Shown here: piece after piece, positions 54,077-62,917 of the stretch
Layout: each line of letters starts with the position of its first letter
Position numbering within the stretch: the stretch's first letter is position 1
From: Schlegelella_A sp035995885
GTDB lineage: Bacteria > Pseudomonadota > Gammaproteobacteria > Burkholderiales > Burkholderiaceae_C
Direction of reading: 5' to 3'
Assembly (NCBI GenBank): GCA_035995885.1
Contig: DASYKC010000156.1
Span: 33,169 to 97,168 of the forward strand
DNA length: 64,000 bases
Made by a program: the position numbers and the translations under genes
Notes under the pieces: model-generated
What the model was told of the DNA's origin: nothing
Databases searched by the model: none
The model's input: the letters and a program-made list of their open reading frames with translations, nothing else

Positions 54077-55369
54077 TCAATCGACCAGCGCCGCCGCGAA
54101 CTCGCGCGCGCGAAACGTCTGCAGGTCGGCGAGCTTCTCGCCGACGCCGACGAAATAGACCGGCAACGGCTCGCGCCGCGAGCGCGACCAGAGCGCGATC
54201 GCCGCCAGCACGCCGCCCTTGGCGGTGCCGTCGAGCTTGGTGATGACGAGCCCCGTCAGCTGCAGCGCCTCGTCGAAGGCCTGCACCTGGGCGAGCGCGT
54301 TCTGGCCGGTGTTGCCGTCGATGACGAGGAGCACTTCGTGCGGCGCGCCGGCCTCGGCCTTGGCGATGACCCGCCTGATCTTCTTCAGCTCTTCCATCAG
54401 GTGCGCCTGCGTCGCCAGCCGGCCGGCGGTGTCGACGATGACGACGTCGCAGCCGCGCGCCTTGCCGGCGACGACGGCGTCGAAGGTCACGCCGGCCGGG
54501 TCGCCGCCTTCCTGGCTGACGATCTCGATCTGCCCGGCGGCGCGGCCGTCGCCGGCGGCGCCGGCGCGCTCGGCCCAGGCGAGCAGCTGCTCGCGCGCGG
54601 CGGCGCGGAAGGTGTCGGCGGCGGCGAGCAGCACCTTCTGTTCGGAGTCGACCAGGTGGCGTGCGAGCTTGCCGACGCTCGTCGTCTTGCCGGCGCCGTT
54701 GACGCCGACGACCATGATCACGGTCGGCGTCTGTGCGCCGATCACGAGCGGTCGCTCGAGCGGCTGCAGCAGCTCCTCGACGCATTCGGCGAGCAGGCGC
54801 CGCGCCTTCGCCGGATCGCGCACGTGGGCGCGCGTGACGCGTGCCTGCAGCTCGTCGAGCAGGTAGATCGTCGCTTCCGCGCCGGCGTCGGCCTGCAGCA
54901 GCGCGACCTCGAGGTCCTCGTACAGATCGGCGCCGATCTCGGCGCCGATGAAGGCGCCGGCGATCGCGCCGCCCGTGCGCTGCAGGCCGGTCTTCAGCTT
55001 GGCCATCCAGCCGGCGCGATCGGCAATGGCCTCGGCGGCCTCCGCGCGCGGCGCCGACTCGACTTCGCTTGCCCGCGGCGGCAGCGCGGGCAGGTCTTGG
55101 CGGGGGCGAGCCTCGATCTTCGGCGCGATGACCGGCGGCGGCGCGACCGGGGTCGCGACCGCCGGCGCGCTCGGCGGCGATGCGGTCGGCTTCTTGCCGA
55201 AGAAGAGCTCGCCGACGTCGGCATGGAGCCAGTCGAGCTTGCCGCGCGAACGCTCGCCGCTGCTCTCTGCGGCTGGCGCCGCGGCGTCGCCGGCGTCGGA
55301 AGAAGGAGCCTCGCCCGCGCGCTCGGCGGAGGGCGCGGGCGCCGGCTTTTTCTTGAAGAAACTGAACAT
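54077..55369 (-). CDS. ftsY: signal recognition particle receptor FtsY
   Basis: FtsY is the membrane-side GTPase partner of Ffh. The 430-residue protein has an acidic, Ala-rich A domain (residues 1-130), an N domain and a G domain with GVNGAGKTTSVGK, DTAGRLATQ, TKLDGTAKGG and the C-terminal PVYFVGVGEKLADLQTF. ffh and ftsY face each other across the DUF2726 gene. The tRNA gene is divergently placed upstream. Confidence 0.96.
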   Translation of the reverse strand: MFSFFKKKPAPAPSAERAGEAPSSDAGDAAAPAAESSGERSRGKLDWLHADVGELFFGKKPTASPPSAPAVATPVAPPPVIAPKIEARPRQDLPALPPRASEVESAPRAEAAEAIADRAGWMAKLKTGLQRTGGAIAGAFIGAEIGADLYEDLEVALLQADAGAEATIYLLDELQARVTRAHVRDPAKARRLLAECVEELLQPLERPLVIGAQTPTVIMVVGVNGAGKTTSVGKLARHLVDSEQKVLLAAADTFRAAAREQLLAWAERAGAAGDGRAAGQIEIVSQEGGDPAGVTFDAVVAGKARGCDVVIVDTAGRLATQAHLMEELKKIRRVIAKAEAGAPHEVLLVIDGNTGQNALAQVQAFDEALQLTGLVITKLDGTAKGGVLAAIALWSRSRREPLPVYFVGVGEKLADLQTFRAREFAAALVD

Positions 55370-55458
55370 GGATGACCGGCCGAGCCGGTGAGGAAGAAGC
55401 GTCCCGCGGACGCTGCAAGGTCGAAGCCTGAACCGCCGATCGCGTCGAGTCGGCTCGC

Positions 55459-55464
55459 TATACT
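55459..55464 (+). promoter_or_regulatory. -10 element of the tRNA-Met gene
   Basis: TATACT lies 10 bases before the tRNA and is followed by a GC-rich discriminator (CGCGGGC), typical of growth-controlled stable RNA promoters. No good -35 match was found. Confidence 0.5.
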
Positions 55465-55474
55465 CGCGGGCTCA

Positions 55475-55551
<77 letters not shown>

Positions 55552-55619
55552 GATTGCCGTCGCCCGAGCCGCCTGCGTCGCTTCCTCGCCGCGCTTTGCG
55601 GCGCCGCACGGAACCATCC

Positions 55620-56000
55620 ATGCTTCGCTTCGTCTTCGCCCTCGCGGCCTGCGCATGCCTCGTCGCCCCGGCGACGGCGCAGGTGCAGCGCGCCTTTCCG
55701 CAGAACGCGCTGCGCGGCGCGATCGTGATCGGCGTCGCTCCCGACATCCAGGTCAACGGCGCTCCGGCGCGGCTCGCGCCGGGAGCGCGAATCCGCGACG
55801 CCGGCAACATGGCCGTCGTGCCGAGCGGCCTCACCGGCGGCCGCTATCTCGTCAACTACACGGTCGACAGCTCGGGCCTGGTCAAGGAAGTCTGGATCCT
55901 GCGGCCCGAAGAAGCCGCGGTGCGGCCGTGGCCGACGACGCCGGCGGAGGCGCAGGCGTGGTCTTTCGACCCGGTCGGCCAGGTCTGGGTCAAGCCGTGA
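55620..56000 (+). CDS. small exported hypothetical protein upstream of miaB
   Basis: The 126-residue protein has a clear signal peptide (MLRFVFALAACACLVAPATAQ) and a beta-rich body (GAIVIGVAPDIQVNGAPARLAPGARIRD, then GRYLVNYTVDSSGLVKEVWIL). It resembles a widely spread betaproteobacterial periplasmic family without known function. It overlaps miaB by GTGA, so the two are cotranslated. Confidence 0.82.
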   Translation: MLRFVFALAACACLVAPATAQVQRAFPQNALRGAIVIGVAPDIQVNGAPARLAPGARIRDAGNMAVVPSGLTGGRYLVNYTVDSSGLVKEVWILRPEEAAVRPWPTTPAEAQAWSFDPVGQVWVKP

Positions 56001-57337
56001 GCGACGGCGTCGCGGCCAAGCCCAAGGTCTTCATCAAGACCTTCGGCTGCCAGATGAACGTCTACGACTCCGCCAAGATGGCCGACGTGCTGCACGCCGC
56101 ATCGGGCTACGAGTCGACCGACAACGTCGACGACGCCGACCTGATCCTCTTCAACACCTGCTCGGTGCGCGAGAAGGCGCAGGAGAAAGTGTTCAGCGAC
56201 CTCGGCCGCGTCAAGCACCTCAAGGCGCGCGGCACGCTGATCGGTGTCGGCGGCTGCGTCGCGAGCCAGGAAGGCGCGGCGATCGTCGCGCGCGCGCCCT
56301 ATGTCGATCTCGTCTTCGGCCCGCAGACGCTGCATCGTCTGCCCGAGATGCTGGCGCGGCGCCGCAGCGAAGGCCGACCCCAGGTCGACATCCGCTTTCC
56401 CGAGATCGAGAAGTTCGACCACCTGCCGCCGGCGCGCGTCGACGGGCCGACGGCGTTCGTCTCGATCATGGAAGGCTGCTCGAAGTACTGCTCGTACTGC
56501 GTCGTCCCCTACACGCGCGGCGAGGAAGTCTCGCGTCCCTTCGACGACGTGCTGGTCGAGGTCGCCGGCCTCGCCGACCAGGGCGTTCGCGAAGTGACGC
56601 TGCTCGGCCAGAACGTCAACGCCTACCGAGGCGCAATGGGCGGCTCGGCCGAGATCGCCGACTTCGCGGCGCTGATCGAGTACGTCGCCGAGATTCCGGG
56701 CATCGAGCGGATCCGCTACACGACGAGCCATCCGAAGGAATTCACGCAGCGCCTGATCGACGCCTACGGCCGCACGCCCAAGCTCGTCGACCACCTGCAC
56801 CTGCCCGTCCAGCACGGCAGCGACCGCGTCCTCGCGGCGATGAAGCGCGGCTACACGTCGCTCGAATACAAGAGCACGATCAGGAAGCTGCGCGCCGTCC
56901 GGCCCGACATCGCGATCTCGAGCGACTTCATCGTCGGCTTCCCGGGCGAGAGCGACGACGACTTCGAGCGGACGATGGCGCTCGTCGACGACGTCGGCTT
57001 CGACTACAGCTTCAGCTTTCTCTTCAGCGCCCGGCCGGGAACGCCGGCGGCGGCACTCGCCGACGACACGCCGGCCGACGTCAAGGCAGCGCGGCTGCAG
57101 CGACTGCAGGCGGCGATCGAGGCGCAGGGCGACGCGATCAGCCGCGCCCGCGTCGGCACGGTCCGGAAGATCCTGCTCGAGGGCCATTCGCGCAAGGACG
57201 AGCACGAGTCGATGGGGCGCACCGAATGCAACCGCGTCGTCAACCTGGATGGCGCCGGCCGGCGCGCCGGCGAGCTCGTCGACGTCAGGATCAGCGAAGT
57301 GCGCGGCCATTCGCTGCGCGGCGAGCTCGTCGCCTAG
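55997..57337 (+). CDS. miaB: tRNA-2-methylthio-N6-dimethylallyladenosine synthase MiaB
   Basis: MiaB adds a methylthio group to i6A37 of tRNAs reading U-starting codons. The 446-residue radical-SAM enzyme has an N-terminal UPF0004 domain with three cluster cysteines (FGCQMN, NTCSVR, GGCVASQ), the radical-SAM CSKYCSYC near residue 160 and a C-terminal TRAM domain. GTG 55997 overlaps the upstream stop. Neighbouring miaB with ybeZ, common elsewhere, is not seen. Confidence 0.97.
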   Translation: MSDGVAAKPKVFIKTFGCQMNVYDSAKMADVLHAASGYESTDNVDDADLILFNTCSVREKAQEKVFSDLGRVKHLKARGTLIGVGGCVASQEGAAIVARAPYVDLVFGPQTLHRLPEMLARRRSEGRPQVDIRFPEIEKFDHLPPARVDGPTAFVSIMEGCSKYCSYCVVPYTRGEEVSRPFDDVLVEVAGLADQGVREVTLLGQNVNAYRGAMGGSAEIADFAALIEYVAEIPGIERIRYTTSHPKEFTQRLIDAYGRTPKLVDHLHLPVQHGSDRVLAAMKRGYTSLEYKSTIRKLRAVRPDIAISSDFIVGFPGESDDDFERTMALVDDVGFDYSFSFLFSARPGTPAAALADDTPADVKAARLQRLQAAIEAQGDAISRARVGTVRKILLEGHSRKDEHESMGRTECNRVVNLDGAGRRAGELVDVRISEVRGHSLRGELVA

Positions 57338-57415
57338 CGCACGAGAGCCCGATCGACTTCGGATACCGCCGATTCGGCTGATCTCCCGTCGCTCCGGCAG
57401 GGCTGGCCGGACGCC

Positions 57416-57697
57416 TCAGCGCTTGGCGCCGCGAAAGCCCGCCCACCAGAGCGCCGCCGCGCAGGCGACGACCATCGCCGCATAGGTCGCGATCCGGCCG
57501 TCATGCCCGAAGATCGCGAGGCCGGCGATCGACGCCAGCGCCGCGGCGCCGCTTGCCCAGGCCCAGAGCCGCAGCCCACGGCCGGGGCCGAGCTCGCGGC
57601 GCCAGATCGCCTTCGTCAATGCCGCCGCGAAGGCGCCGAGAAACAGCGCCGGCGCGAAGAAGTTGGTGAGATGCCAGAAGGCGTCGGCGGCGTCCAA
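57416..57697 (-). CDS. small hypothetical membrane protein beside hemA
   Basis: The 93-residue protein has three hydrophobic segments (NFFAPALFLGAFAAALT, RLWAWASGAAALASIAGLAIFG, YAAMVVACAAALWWAGF) and no recognised domain. The start is TTG 57697-57695; no ATG is available upstream. Similar small proteins occur opposite hemA in related genomes. Only 25 bases separate its start from the hemA ATG. Confidence 0.7.
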   Translation of the reverse strand: MDAADAFWHLTNFFAPALFLGAFAAALTKAIWRRELGPGRGLRLWAWASGAAALASIAGLAIFGHDGRIATYAAMVVACAAALWWAGFRGAKR

Positions 57698-57710
57698 GAG
57701 GCGCGAATTT

Positions 57711-57716
57711 TATAAT
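57711..57716 (+). promoter_or_regulatory. -10 element immediately before hemA
   Basis: A consensus TATAAT ends six bases before the hemA ATG at 57723. Transcription would start at or next to the ATG, leaving no room for a ribosome-binding site. No -35 match is visible at normal spacing. Confidence 0.6.
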
Positions 57717-57722
57717 CTGCCG

Positions 57723-59006
57723 ATGAGCGTCTTCGCCCTCGGGCTCAACCACACGACCGCGCCGCTCGATCTGCGCGGCCGGTTTGCGCTCGCGCCGCAG
57801 CAGCTGGCGACGACGCTGAAGGCGTTTCGGGCGCGCCTCGAGCCGGTCGAGGAAGTTGCGATCGTGTCGACTTGCAACCGGACCGAGGTCTACGTCGGCG
57901 CGCCGGCGAGCGCGCTCGAGCCGGCGATGGCCTGGCTGGCCGACTTGGGCGGCGTGCCGACGGCGATGCTGCGCTCGCACGCCTACGTGCTCGAAGGGCC
58001 GTCGGCGGCGCGGCACGCGTTCCGGGTCGCGAGCGGCCTCGACTCGATGGTCTTGGGCGAGCCGCAGGTCCTCGGCCAGCTGAAGCAGGCGGTGCGCGAG
58101 GCGGGCAGCGCCGGCACGCTCGGCAGCACGCTGCAGCAGATGTTTCAGCGCTCATTCGCGGTCGCCAAGGAAGTGCGCTCGTCGACCGAGATCGGCGCCC
58201 ACTCGATCAGCATGGCGGCGGCGGCGGTGCGCCTCGCCGCGCAGCTGTTCGAGGACCTGCGCCAGACCAAGGTGCTCTTCGTCGGCGCCGGCGAGATGAT
58301 CGAGCTCGCAGCGACCCACTTCGCGGCGCGCCAGCCGCGCCTGCTCGCGGTCGCCAACCGCGGTGCGGCGCGCGCCGACGAGCTGAGCGCGCGCTTCTCG
58401 GCGTCGACCTTCCCGCTCGCCGACCTGCCGTCGCGGCTGGCCGAGTTCGACATCGTCGTCTCCTGCACCGCGAGCTCGCTGCCGATCATCGGCCTGGGCG
58501 CGGTCGAGCGCGCGCTGAAGGCGCGCCGGCACCGGCCGATGTTCATGGTCGACCTGGCCGTGCCGCGCGACATCGAGCCCGAGGTCGCGCGCCTCTCCGA
58601 CGTCTACCTCTACACCGTCGACGACCTCTCGGCGCTGGTCCAGATCGGCGGCGAGAAGCGTGAGGCCGCGGTGGCGCAGGCCGAGGCGATCATCGAGACC
58701 GGCGTGCAAAGCTTCGTCCAGTGGCTCGACCGGCGCGGCTCGGTGCCGCTGATCCAGGCGCTCAGCGCCCAGGCCGACGATTGGCGCTCGCTCGAGATCG
58801 CGCGCGCGAAGAAGTTGCTCGCCGGCGGCGAGGACGTCGACGCCGTCCTCGAGGCGCTGTCGCGCGGCCTGACGCAGAAGATCCTGCACGGCACCCTGGC
58901 CGAGCTCAACGCCGCCGAAGGCGACGAGCGCAGCCGGCTCGCGCACACGGTGACGCGGCTCTTCCTGCGCGGCGGCGGCCGCAACTCCGGCAACGACAAG
59001 CGGTAG
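57723..59006 (+). CDS. hemA: glutamyl-tRNA reductase
   Basis: HemA reduces glutamyl-tRNA to glutamate-1-semialdehyde, the first step of C5 haem synthesis. The 427-residue product has GLNHTTAPLDLRGRF, the catalytic Cys51 in STCNRTEVY, SGLDSMVLGEPQVLGQLK, the NADPH-binding VLFVGAGEMIELAATHF and a C-terminal dimerisation helix. The open frame begins 20 codons earlier, but ATG 57723 gives the conserved N-terminus. It is followed by prfA and prmC. Confidence 0.97.
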   Translation: MSVFALGLNHTTAPLDLRGRFALAPQQLATTLKAFRARLEPVEEVAIVSTCNRTEVYVGAPASALEPAMAWLADLGGVPTAMLRSHAYVLEGPSAARHAFRVASGLDSMVLGEPQVLGQLKQAVREAGSAGTLGSTLQQMFQRSFAVAKEVRSSTEIGAHSISMAAAAVRLAAQLFEDLRQTKVLFVGAGEMIELAATHFAARQPRLLAVANRGAARADELSARFSASTFPLADLPSRLAEFDIVVSCTASSLPIIGLGAVERALKARRHRPMFMVDLAVPRDIEPEVARLSDVYLYTVDDLSALVQIGGEKREAAVAQAEAIIETGVQSFVQWLDRRGSVPLIQALSAQADDWRSLEIARAKKLLAGGEDVDAVLEALSRGLTQKILHGTLAELNAAEGDERSRLAHTVTRLFLRGGGRNSGNDKR

Positions 59007-59077
59007 CGACGATCTCGCTGCGCCGCTGGGCGCGGCGCCATGTCGCCTCCCTGTCCGTTCAGCGTCACTCCGCACCG

Positions 59078-60175
59078 ATGAAAACCTCCTTCCGCCAGCA
59101 GTTCGAACGGCTCGCCCTGCGCCTCGGCGAGCTCGATGCCTTGCTCGCCGACGGCGGCGTCGCCGCCGACATGAAGCGCTACCGCGAGCTCGGCCGCGAG
59201 CACGCCGAGGCGAGCACGCTGGTCGACCTCTTCCGACGCTACCAAGGGCGCGAGCGCGACCTCGCCTCGGCGGGGGATCTGCTCGCCGAGTCGAGCGGCG
59301 ACGAGGCGATGGCCGGCCTCGCGCGCGACGAAGCCGCGGCAGCGACGGCCGACCTCGAGCGCCTGCTCGCGCAGCTGCAGGCCGCGCTCCTGCCGCGCGA
59401 CGAGGACGACTCGCGCAACGTCTTCCTCGAGATCCGCGCCGGCACCGGCGGCGACGAGTCGGCCCTCTTCGCCGCCGACCTCGCGCGCATGTACCTGCGC
59501 TATGCCGAGAGGAAGCGCTGGCGCACCGAGATCCTCTCCGAGAGCGCGAGCGACCTCGGCGGCTACAAGGAGCTCGTCGTCCGCATCGACGGCGACTCGG
59601 TCTACGCGGCGCTGAAGTTCGAGTCCGGCGGCCACCGCGTCCAGCGCGTGCCGGCGACCGAGACGCAGGGCCGCATCCACACCAGCGCCTGCACGGTCGC
59701 GATCCTGCCCGAGCCCGATGAGGCCGAAGAGCTGACGCTCGACCCGAGCGAGCTGCGCATCGACACCTTCCGCGCCAGCGGCGCCGGCGGCCAGCACGTC
59801 AACAAGACCGACAGCGCGATCCGCATCACGCACCTGCCGACGGGAATCGTCGCCGAGTGCCAGGACGACCGCTCGCAGCACCGCAACAAGGCCAAGGCGC
59901 TCGCGGTGCTGACCGCGCGCCTGCGCGACAAGGAGCGCTCCGAGCGCGCCGCCAAGGAAGCGGCGACGAGGAAGGGACTGATCGGCAGCGGCGACCGCAG
60001 CGACCGCATCCGCACCTACAACTTCGCGCAGGGCCGCGTCACCGATCACCGCATCGGCCTGACGCTCTACAAGCTGCAGGCGATCCTCGACGGCGACCTC
60101 GACGAAGTGATCGCCGCGCTGCAGGCGACGCAGGCCGCCGCGCAGCTCGCCGCGCTCGAGAGCGGCGAGTCGTGA
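59078..60175 (+). CDS. prfA: peptide chain release factor 1
   Basis: RF1 ends translation at UAA and UAG. The 365-residue protein has the coiled domain 1, the PxT-type recognition loop RVPATETQGRIHTSACTV (the PAT variant expected for RF1), and the catalytic GGQ at residues 237-239 within SGAGGQHVN. It overlaps prmC, which methylates that Gln. The hemA-prfA-prmC order is widely conserved. Confidence 0.97.
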   Translation: MKTSFRQQFERLALRLGELDALLADGGVAADMKRYRELGREHAEASTLVDLFRRYQGRERDLASAGDLLAESSGDEAMAGLARDEAAAATADLERLLAQLQAALLPRDEDDSRNVFLEIRAGTGGDESALFAADLARMYLRYAERKRWRTEILSESASDLGGYKELVVRIDGDSVYAALKFESGGHRVQRVPATETQGRIHTSACTVAILPEPDEAEELTLDPSELRIDTFRASGAGGQHVNKTDSAIRITHLPTGIVAECQDDRSQHRNKAKALAVLTARLRDKERSERAAKEAATRKGLIGSGDRSDRIRTYNFAQGRVTDHRIGLTLYKLQAILDGDLDEVIAALQATQAAAQLAALESGES

Positions 60176-61092
60176 TCACGGTCGCCGCCGCGCTCGCCGC
60201 GGCGCGCGCGCGCGGCGTCGCCGCGCTCGACGGGCAGCTGCTCCTGGCGCGGCTCCTGGCGACGACGCGAACCCGCCTGATCAGCGCCGACGAGCGGACG
60301 CTTTCCCGGGCCGAGGCGCGGCAGTGGTCGGCCTGGCTCGAGCGACGCCTCGCCGGCGAGCCGGTCGCTTACCTGCTCGGCGAGAAGGAATTCCACGGCC
60401 TCCTGCTCGAGGTCGACGCCGACGTGCTGGTGCCGCGCCCGGAAACCGAGCTGCTCGTCGACTGGGCGAGCGAGCTCATCGCCGCGCTCACGTCGACACG
60501 GAGCGGCGCCGACGATCGGCCCGGCCGCGGCGCCGACGGTCCGCCGCTCCGCGGCGCCGGCGATCGACCCGGCCGCGGCGCCGACGATCGACGGATTCGC
60601 GCCATCGACCTCGGCACCGGCAGCGGCGCGATCGCGCTCGCCCTGAAGCGAGCCCACCCCGGCGCTGCCGTCGTCGCCAGCGACGTCAGCCCGGCCGCGC
60701 TGGCGATCGCGCGCCGCAACGCCGAGCGGCTCGGCCTGGCGATCGAGCTCGTCGAGGCGTCGTGGTGGCACGGGCTCGAGGGCCGCCGCTTCGAGCTCGC
60801 CGTCGCCAACCCGCCGTACATCGCCGCCGGCGACCCGCACCTCGCGGCCTTGCGGCACGAGCCCCTCGCCTCCCTGACGCCCGGCGGCGACGGCCTGGGC
60901 GCGCTGCGCGAGGTCATCGCCGGCGCCCGGTCGCCCCTCGTTTCGGGGGGCTGGCTCCTCGTCGAGCACGGCTTCGACCAGGGCGCGGCGGTGCGCGATC
61001 TGCTGGCGACAGCCGGCTTCGCGGCGATCGCGACGCGTCGCGATCTCGCCGGTCTCGAGCGCACGACCGGCGGCCGCCGACCCGCCGATTAA
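60172..61092 (+). CDS. prmC: release factor glutamine methyltransferase PrmC with in-frame repeat insert
   Basis: PrmC methylates the GGQ glutamine of release factors. The 306-residue product has the helical N-terminal domain, VLVPRPETELLVDWASELI, the SAM motif RAIDLGTGSGAIALALK and the catalytic ANPPYI. Between the N-domain and the SAM motif there is an insert of about 30 residues (111-141) made of four 8-residue repeats, not expected in the family. GTG 60172 overlaps the prfA stop (GTGA). Confidence 0.95.
   Translation: MITVAAALAAARARGVAALDGQLLLARLLATTRTRLISADERTLSRAEARQWSAWLERRLAGEPVAYLLGEKEFHGLLLEVDADVLVPRPETELLVDWASELIAALTSTRSGADDRPGRGADGPPLRGAGDRPGRGADDRRIRAIDLGTGSGAIALALKRAHPGAAVVASDVSPAALAIARRNAERLGLAIELVEASWWHGLEGRRFELAVANPPYIAAGDPHLAALRHEPLASLTPGGDGLGALREVIAGARSPLVSGGWLLVEHGFDQGAAVRDLLATAGFAAIATRRDLAGLERTTGGRRPAD
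60503..60598 (+). repeat. 24-bp tandem repeat (four copies) inside prmC
   Basis: The core GCGGCGCC recurs at 60503, 60527, 60551 and 60575, an exact 24-base period, with copies 1, 3 and 4 sharing GACGATCG or GGCGATCG after it. Each unit is eight codons, so gain or loss keeps the frame: SGADDRPG, RGADGPPL, RGAGDRPG, RGADDRRI. Confidence 0.88.
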
Positions 61093-61170
61093 CCGTCCGT
61101 CACAAGCCATACCGCTCGTCGCAAAGGGCGCTTCTCGCCCGTGAAAAAGGCGCGCCGACCCGCGGATCTG

Positions 61171-61205
61171 GGGCCGGTGCGGCGCCGGCCCAACACCTTT
61201 TTCCG
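61171..61205 (+). terminator. candidate terminator after prmC
   Basis: The stem GGGCCGG/CCGGCCC (61171-61177 and 61185-61191) is followed after a few bases by a run of T residues (61198-61202). Spacing between stem and T run is wide, so it is a weak candidate. The remainder of the 184-base spacer has another small hairpin and the GAGGAGAG ribosome-binding site of the next gene. Confidence 0.4.
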
Positions 61206-61276
61206 GCGCGTCGTCGTACGATGAATTCCGGCCGCAAACACGGCCCGATGCACCGGGGTGGATCGAGGAGAGTCCC

Positions 61277-61912
61277 ATGCGCAACGTGCTCTGGATCTGT
61301 GCCGCCGTCGCCTCCGTGCTGACGCTGGCCGACGCACGTGCCGAGGGCGAAGGCCTGGCGGCGAACGCCGACCGCGTGCCCTGGGCGCGCTTCCAGAGCC
61401 GGATCGCCTACGCGCCGGGCGCGCCGGGCTGGCGTGCCGACCTGGCGCCCCTCGAGCGCAGCGGCCTGAAGGTGGGCAGCGTCGGCCTCCTCGGCGACGT
61501 CTATTTCGGCTCGACCGAGGCCGCGCGGGCCACCTCCGCGGGGGGCTTCCGTGCCACCAGCGGCGTCCTGATCGGCCCACGCAGCCCCTGGCTCGGCGCG
61601 GCCGCGGCGCCGCCCTCGAACGGCCTCCTCGCGATCGACCGGCGCCTGTTCGGCGCGTCGGCGAACGCGGCCGCCTATCCCGCCGATTCGGCGCTCGAGA
61701 GCGCGACGGTTCCCTACATCGGCATCGGCTACAGCAACCTGTCGGGCAAGAGCGGCTGGAGCTTCAGCGCCGACCTCGGCGTCGTTTCGCAGAGCCCCGG
61801 CAACGTGGTCCGCTTCGGGCGCGTCTTCGGCGGCTCGCAGAGCCTCGACGACGTCGTCCGCGACATGCGCCTGGCGCCCGTCATCCAGCTCGGCGTCTCC
61901 TATTCCTTCTGA
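61277..61912 (+). CDS. hypothetical exported protein, probable outer-membrane beta-barrel
   Basis: The 211-residue protein has a signal peptide (MRNVLWICAAVASVLTLADARAE) and alternating amphipathic beta strands (VPYIGIGYSNLSGKSGWSFSADLGVV and LAPVIQLGVSYSF) ending in a C-terminal aromatic Phe after Tyr-Ser, the outer-membrane insertion signature. The length suggests an eight-stranded barrel, and the Ser/Ala/Gly-rich middle may be a loop. I do not recognise the family. It has a good ribosome-binding site and stands alone. Confidence 0.75.
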   Translation: MRNVLWICAAVASVLTLADARAEGEGLAANADRVPWARFQSRIAYAPGAPGWRADLAPLERSGLKVGSVGLLGDVYFGSTEAARATSAGGFRATSGVLIGPRSPWLGAAAAPPSNGLLAIDRRLFGASANAAAYPADSALESATVPYIGIGYSNLSGKSGWSFSADLGVVSQSPGNVVRFGRVFGGSQSLDDVVRDMRLAPVIQLGVSYSF

Positions 61913-61978
61913 TCCGCTCGGCCCGGCGTTTGCCGGTAAAGTCGCCCGATCGACATCACCGAACAAGGGCGGCTCTCC

Positions 61979-62296
61979 ATGAGCGACGTTCACCAGCGCA
62001 TCGACGACCTCGTCAAGACCCACCGCGTCGTCCTCTTCATGAAGGGCACGGCGCAATTTCCCATGTGCGGCTTCTCGGGCCGCGCGATCCAGATCCTCAA
62101 GGCGTGCGGCGTCTCGGACCTGAAGACGGTCAACGTCCTCGAGGATGAAGAGATCCGCCAGGGCATCAAGGGCTACTCGGACTGGCCGACGATCCCGCAG
62201 CTCTACGTCAACGGCGAATTCGTCGGCGGCTCGGACATCATGACCGAGATGTACCAGGCCGGCGAGCTGCAGCAGACCCTCGGCGTCGCCGCCTAG
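61979..62296 (+). CDS. grxD: monothiol glutaredoxin Grx4
   Basis: The 105-residue protein has the CGFS active site (Cys30 in FPMCGFSGRAIQ), the GSH-binding DWPTIPQLYVNGEFVGG and SDIMTEMYQ segments of monothiol glutaredoxins, which carry 2Fe-2S clusters for assembly and iron sensing. Cluster proteins in the window, such as the Rieske subunit and MiaB, are possible clients. It is 13 bases before ubiX. Confidence 0.96.
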   Translation: MSDVHQRIDDLVKTHRVVLFMKGTAQFPMCGFSGRAIQILKACGVSDLKTVNVLEDEEIRQGIKGYSDWPTIPQLYVNGEFVGGSDIMTEMYQAGELQQTLGVAA

Positions 62297-62309
62297 GCAC
62301 GCTCCCCTC

Positions 62310-62882
62310 GTGGCCGCCGGCAACGCCCGCGTCGTCGTCGGCGTCACCGGCGCGACCGGCGCGATCTACGCCGTCCGTCTGCTCGAACGGCTGCGCCGCG
62401 CCCGCTGCGAGACGCATCTGGTCGCGACGCCAGCAGGCCTCCTCAACATCCATCACGAGCTCGGCCTCGACCGCAAGACATTCGAGGCCCTCGCCGACGT
62501 CGCCTACCATCCGGCCGACGTCGGCGCGGCGATCGCCAGCGGCTCGTTCGCGGTGCACGCGATGATCGTCGCGCCGTGCTCGATGAAGTCGCTCGCGGCG
62601 ATCGCCAACGGCCTGTCCGACAACCTCCTGGCGCGCGCCGCCGACGTCGCCCTCAAGGAGCGCCGCCGGTTGCTGCTGATGGTGCGCGAGACGCCGCTCA
62701 ACCTCGCTCACCTGCGCAACATGACGAGCGCCACCGAGATGGGCGCGATCGTCTTCCCGCCGCTGCCGGCGTTCTATCACCGTCCGACGACGATCGACGA
62801 GATCGTCGACGACACGATCGAGCGGGTGCTCGCGCTGCTCGGCATCGAGGGCGCGGCGCCGAAGTCCTGGTCGGGCCTGTAG
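62310..62882 (+). CDS. ubiX: flavin prenyltransferase UbiX
   Basis: UbiX makes the prenylated FMN needed by UbiD decarboxylase in ubiquinone synthesis. The 190-residue protein has VVVGVTGATGAIYAVRLLERL (Rossmann P-loop), APCSMKSLAAIANGLSDNLLARAADV and the flavin-binding RRRLLLMVRETPLNLAHLRNM. The start is GTG 62310. Linkage to grxD is common in Burkholderiales. It supports the ubiquinone used by the bc1 complex. Confidence 0.96.
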   Translation: MAAGNARVVVGVTGATGAIYAVRLLERLRRARCETHLVATPAGLLNIHHELGLDRKTFEALADVAYHPADVGAAIASGSFAVHAMIVAPCSMKSLAAIANGLSDNLLARAADVALKERRRLLLMVRETPLNLAHLRNMTSATEMGAIVFPPLPAFYHRPTTIDEIVDDTIERVLALLGIEGAAPKSWSGL

Positions 62883-62917
62883 AGCCGAGGCCGCCTGACG
62901 CGTTCGGTGACAGCCGC

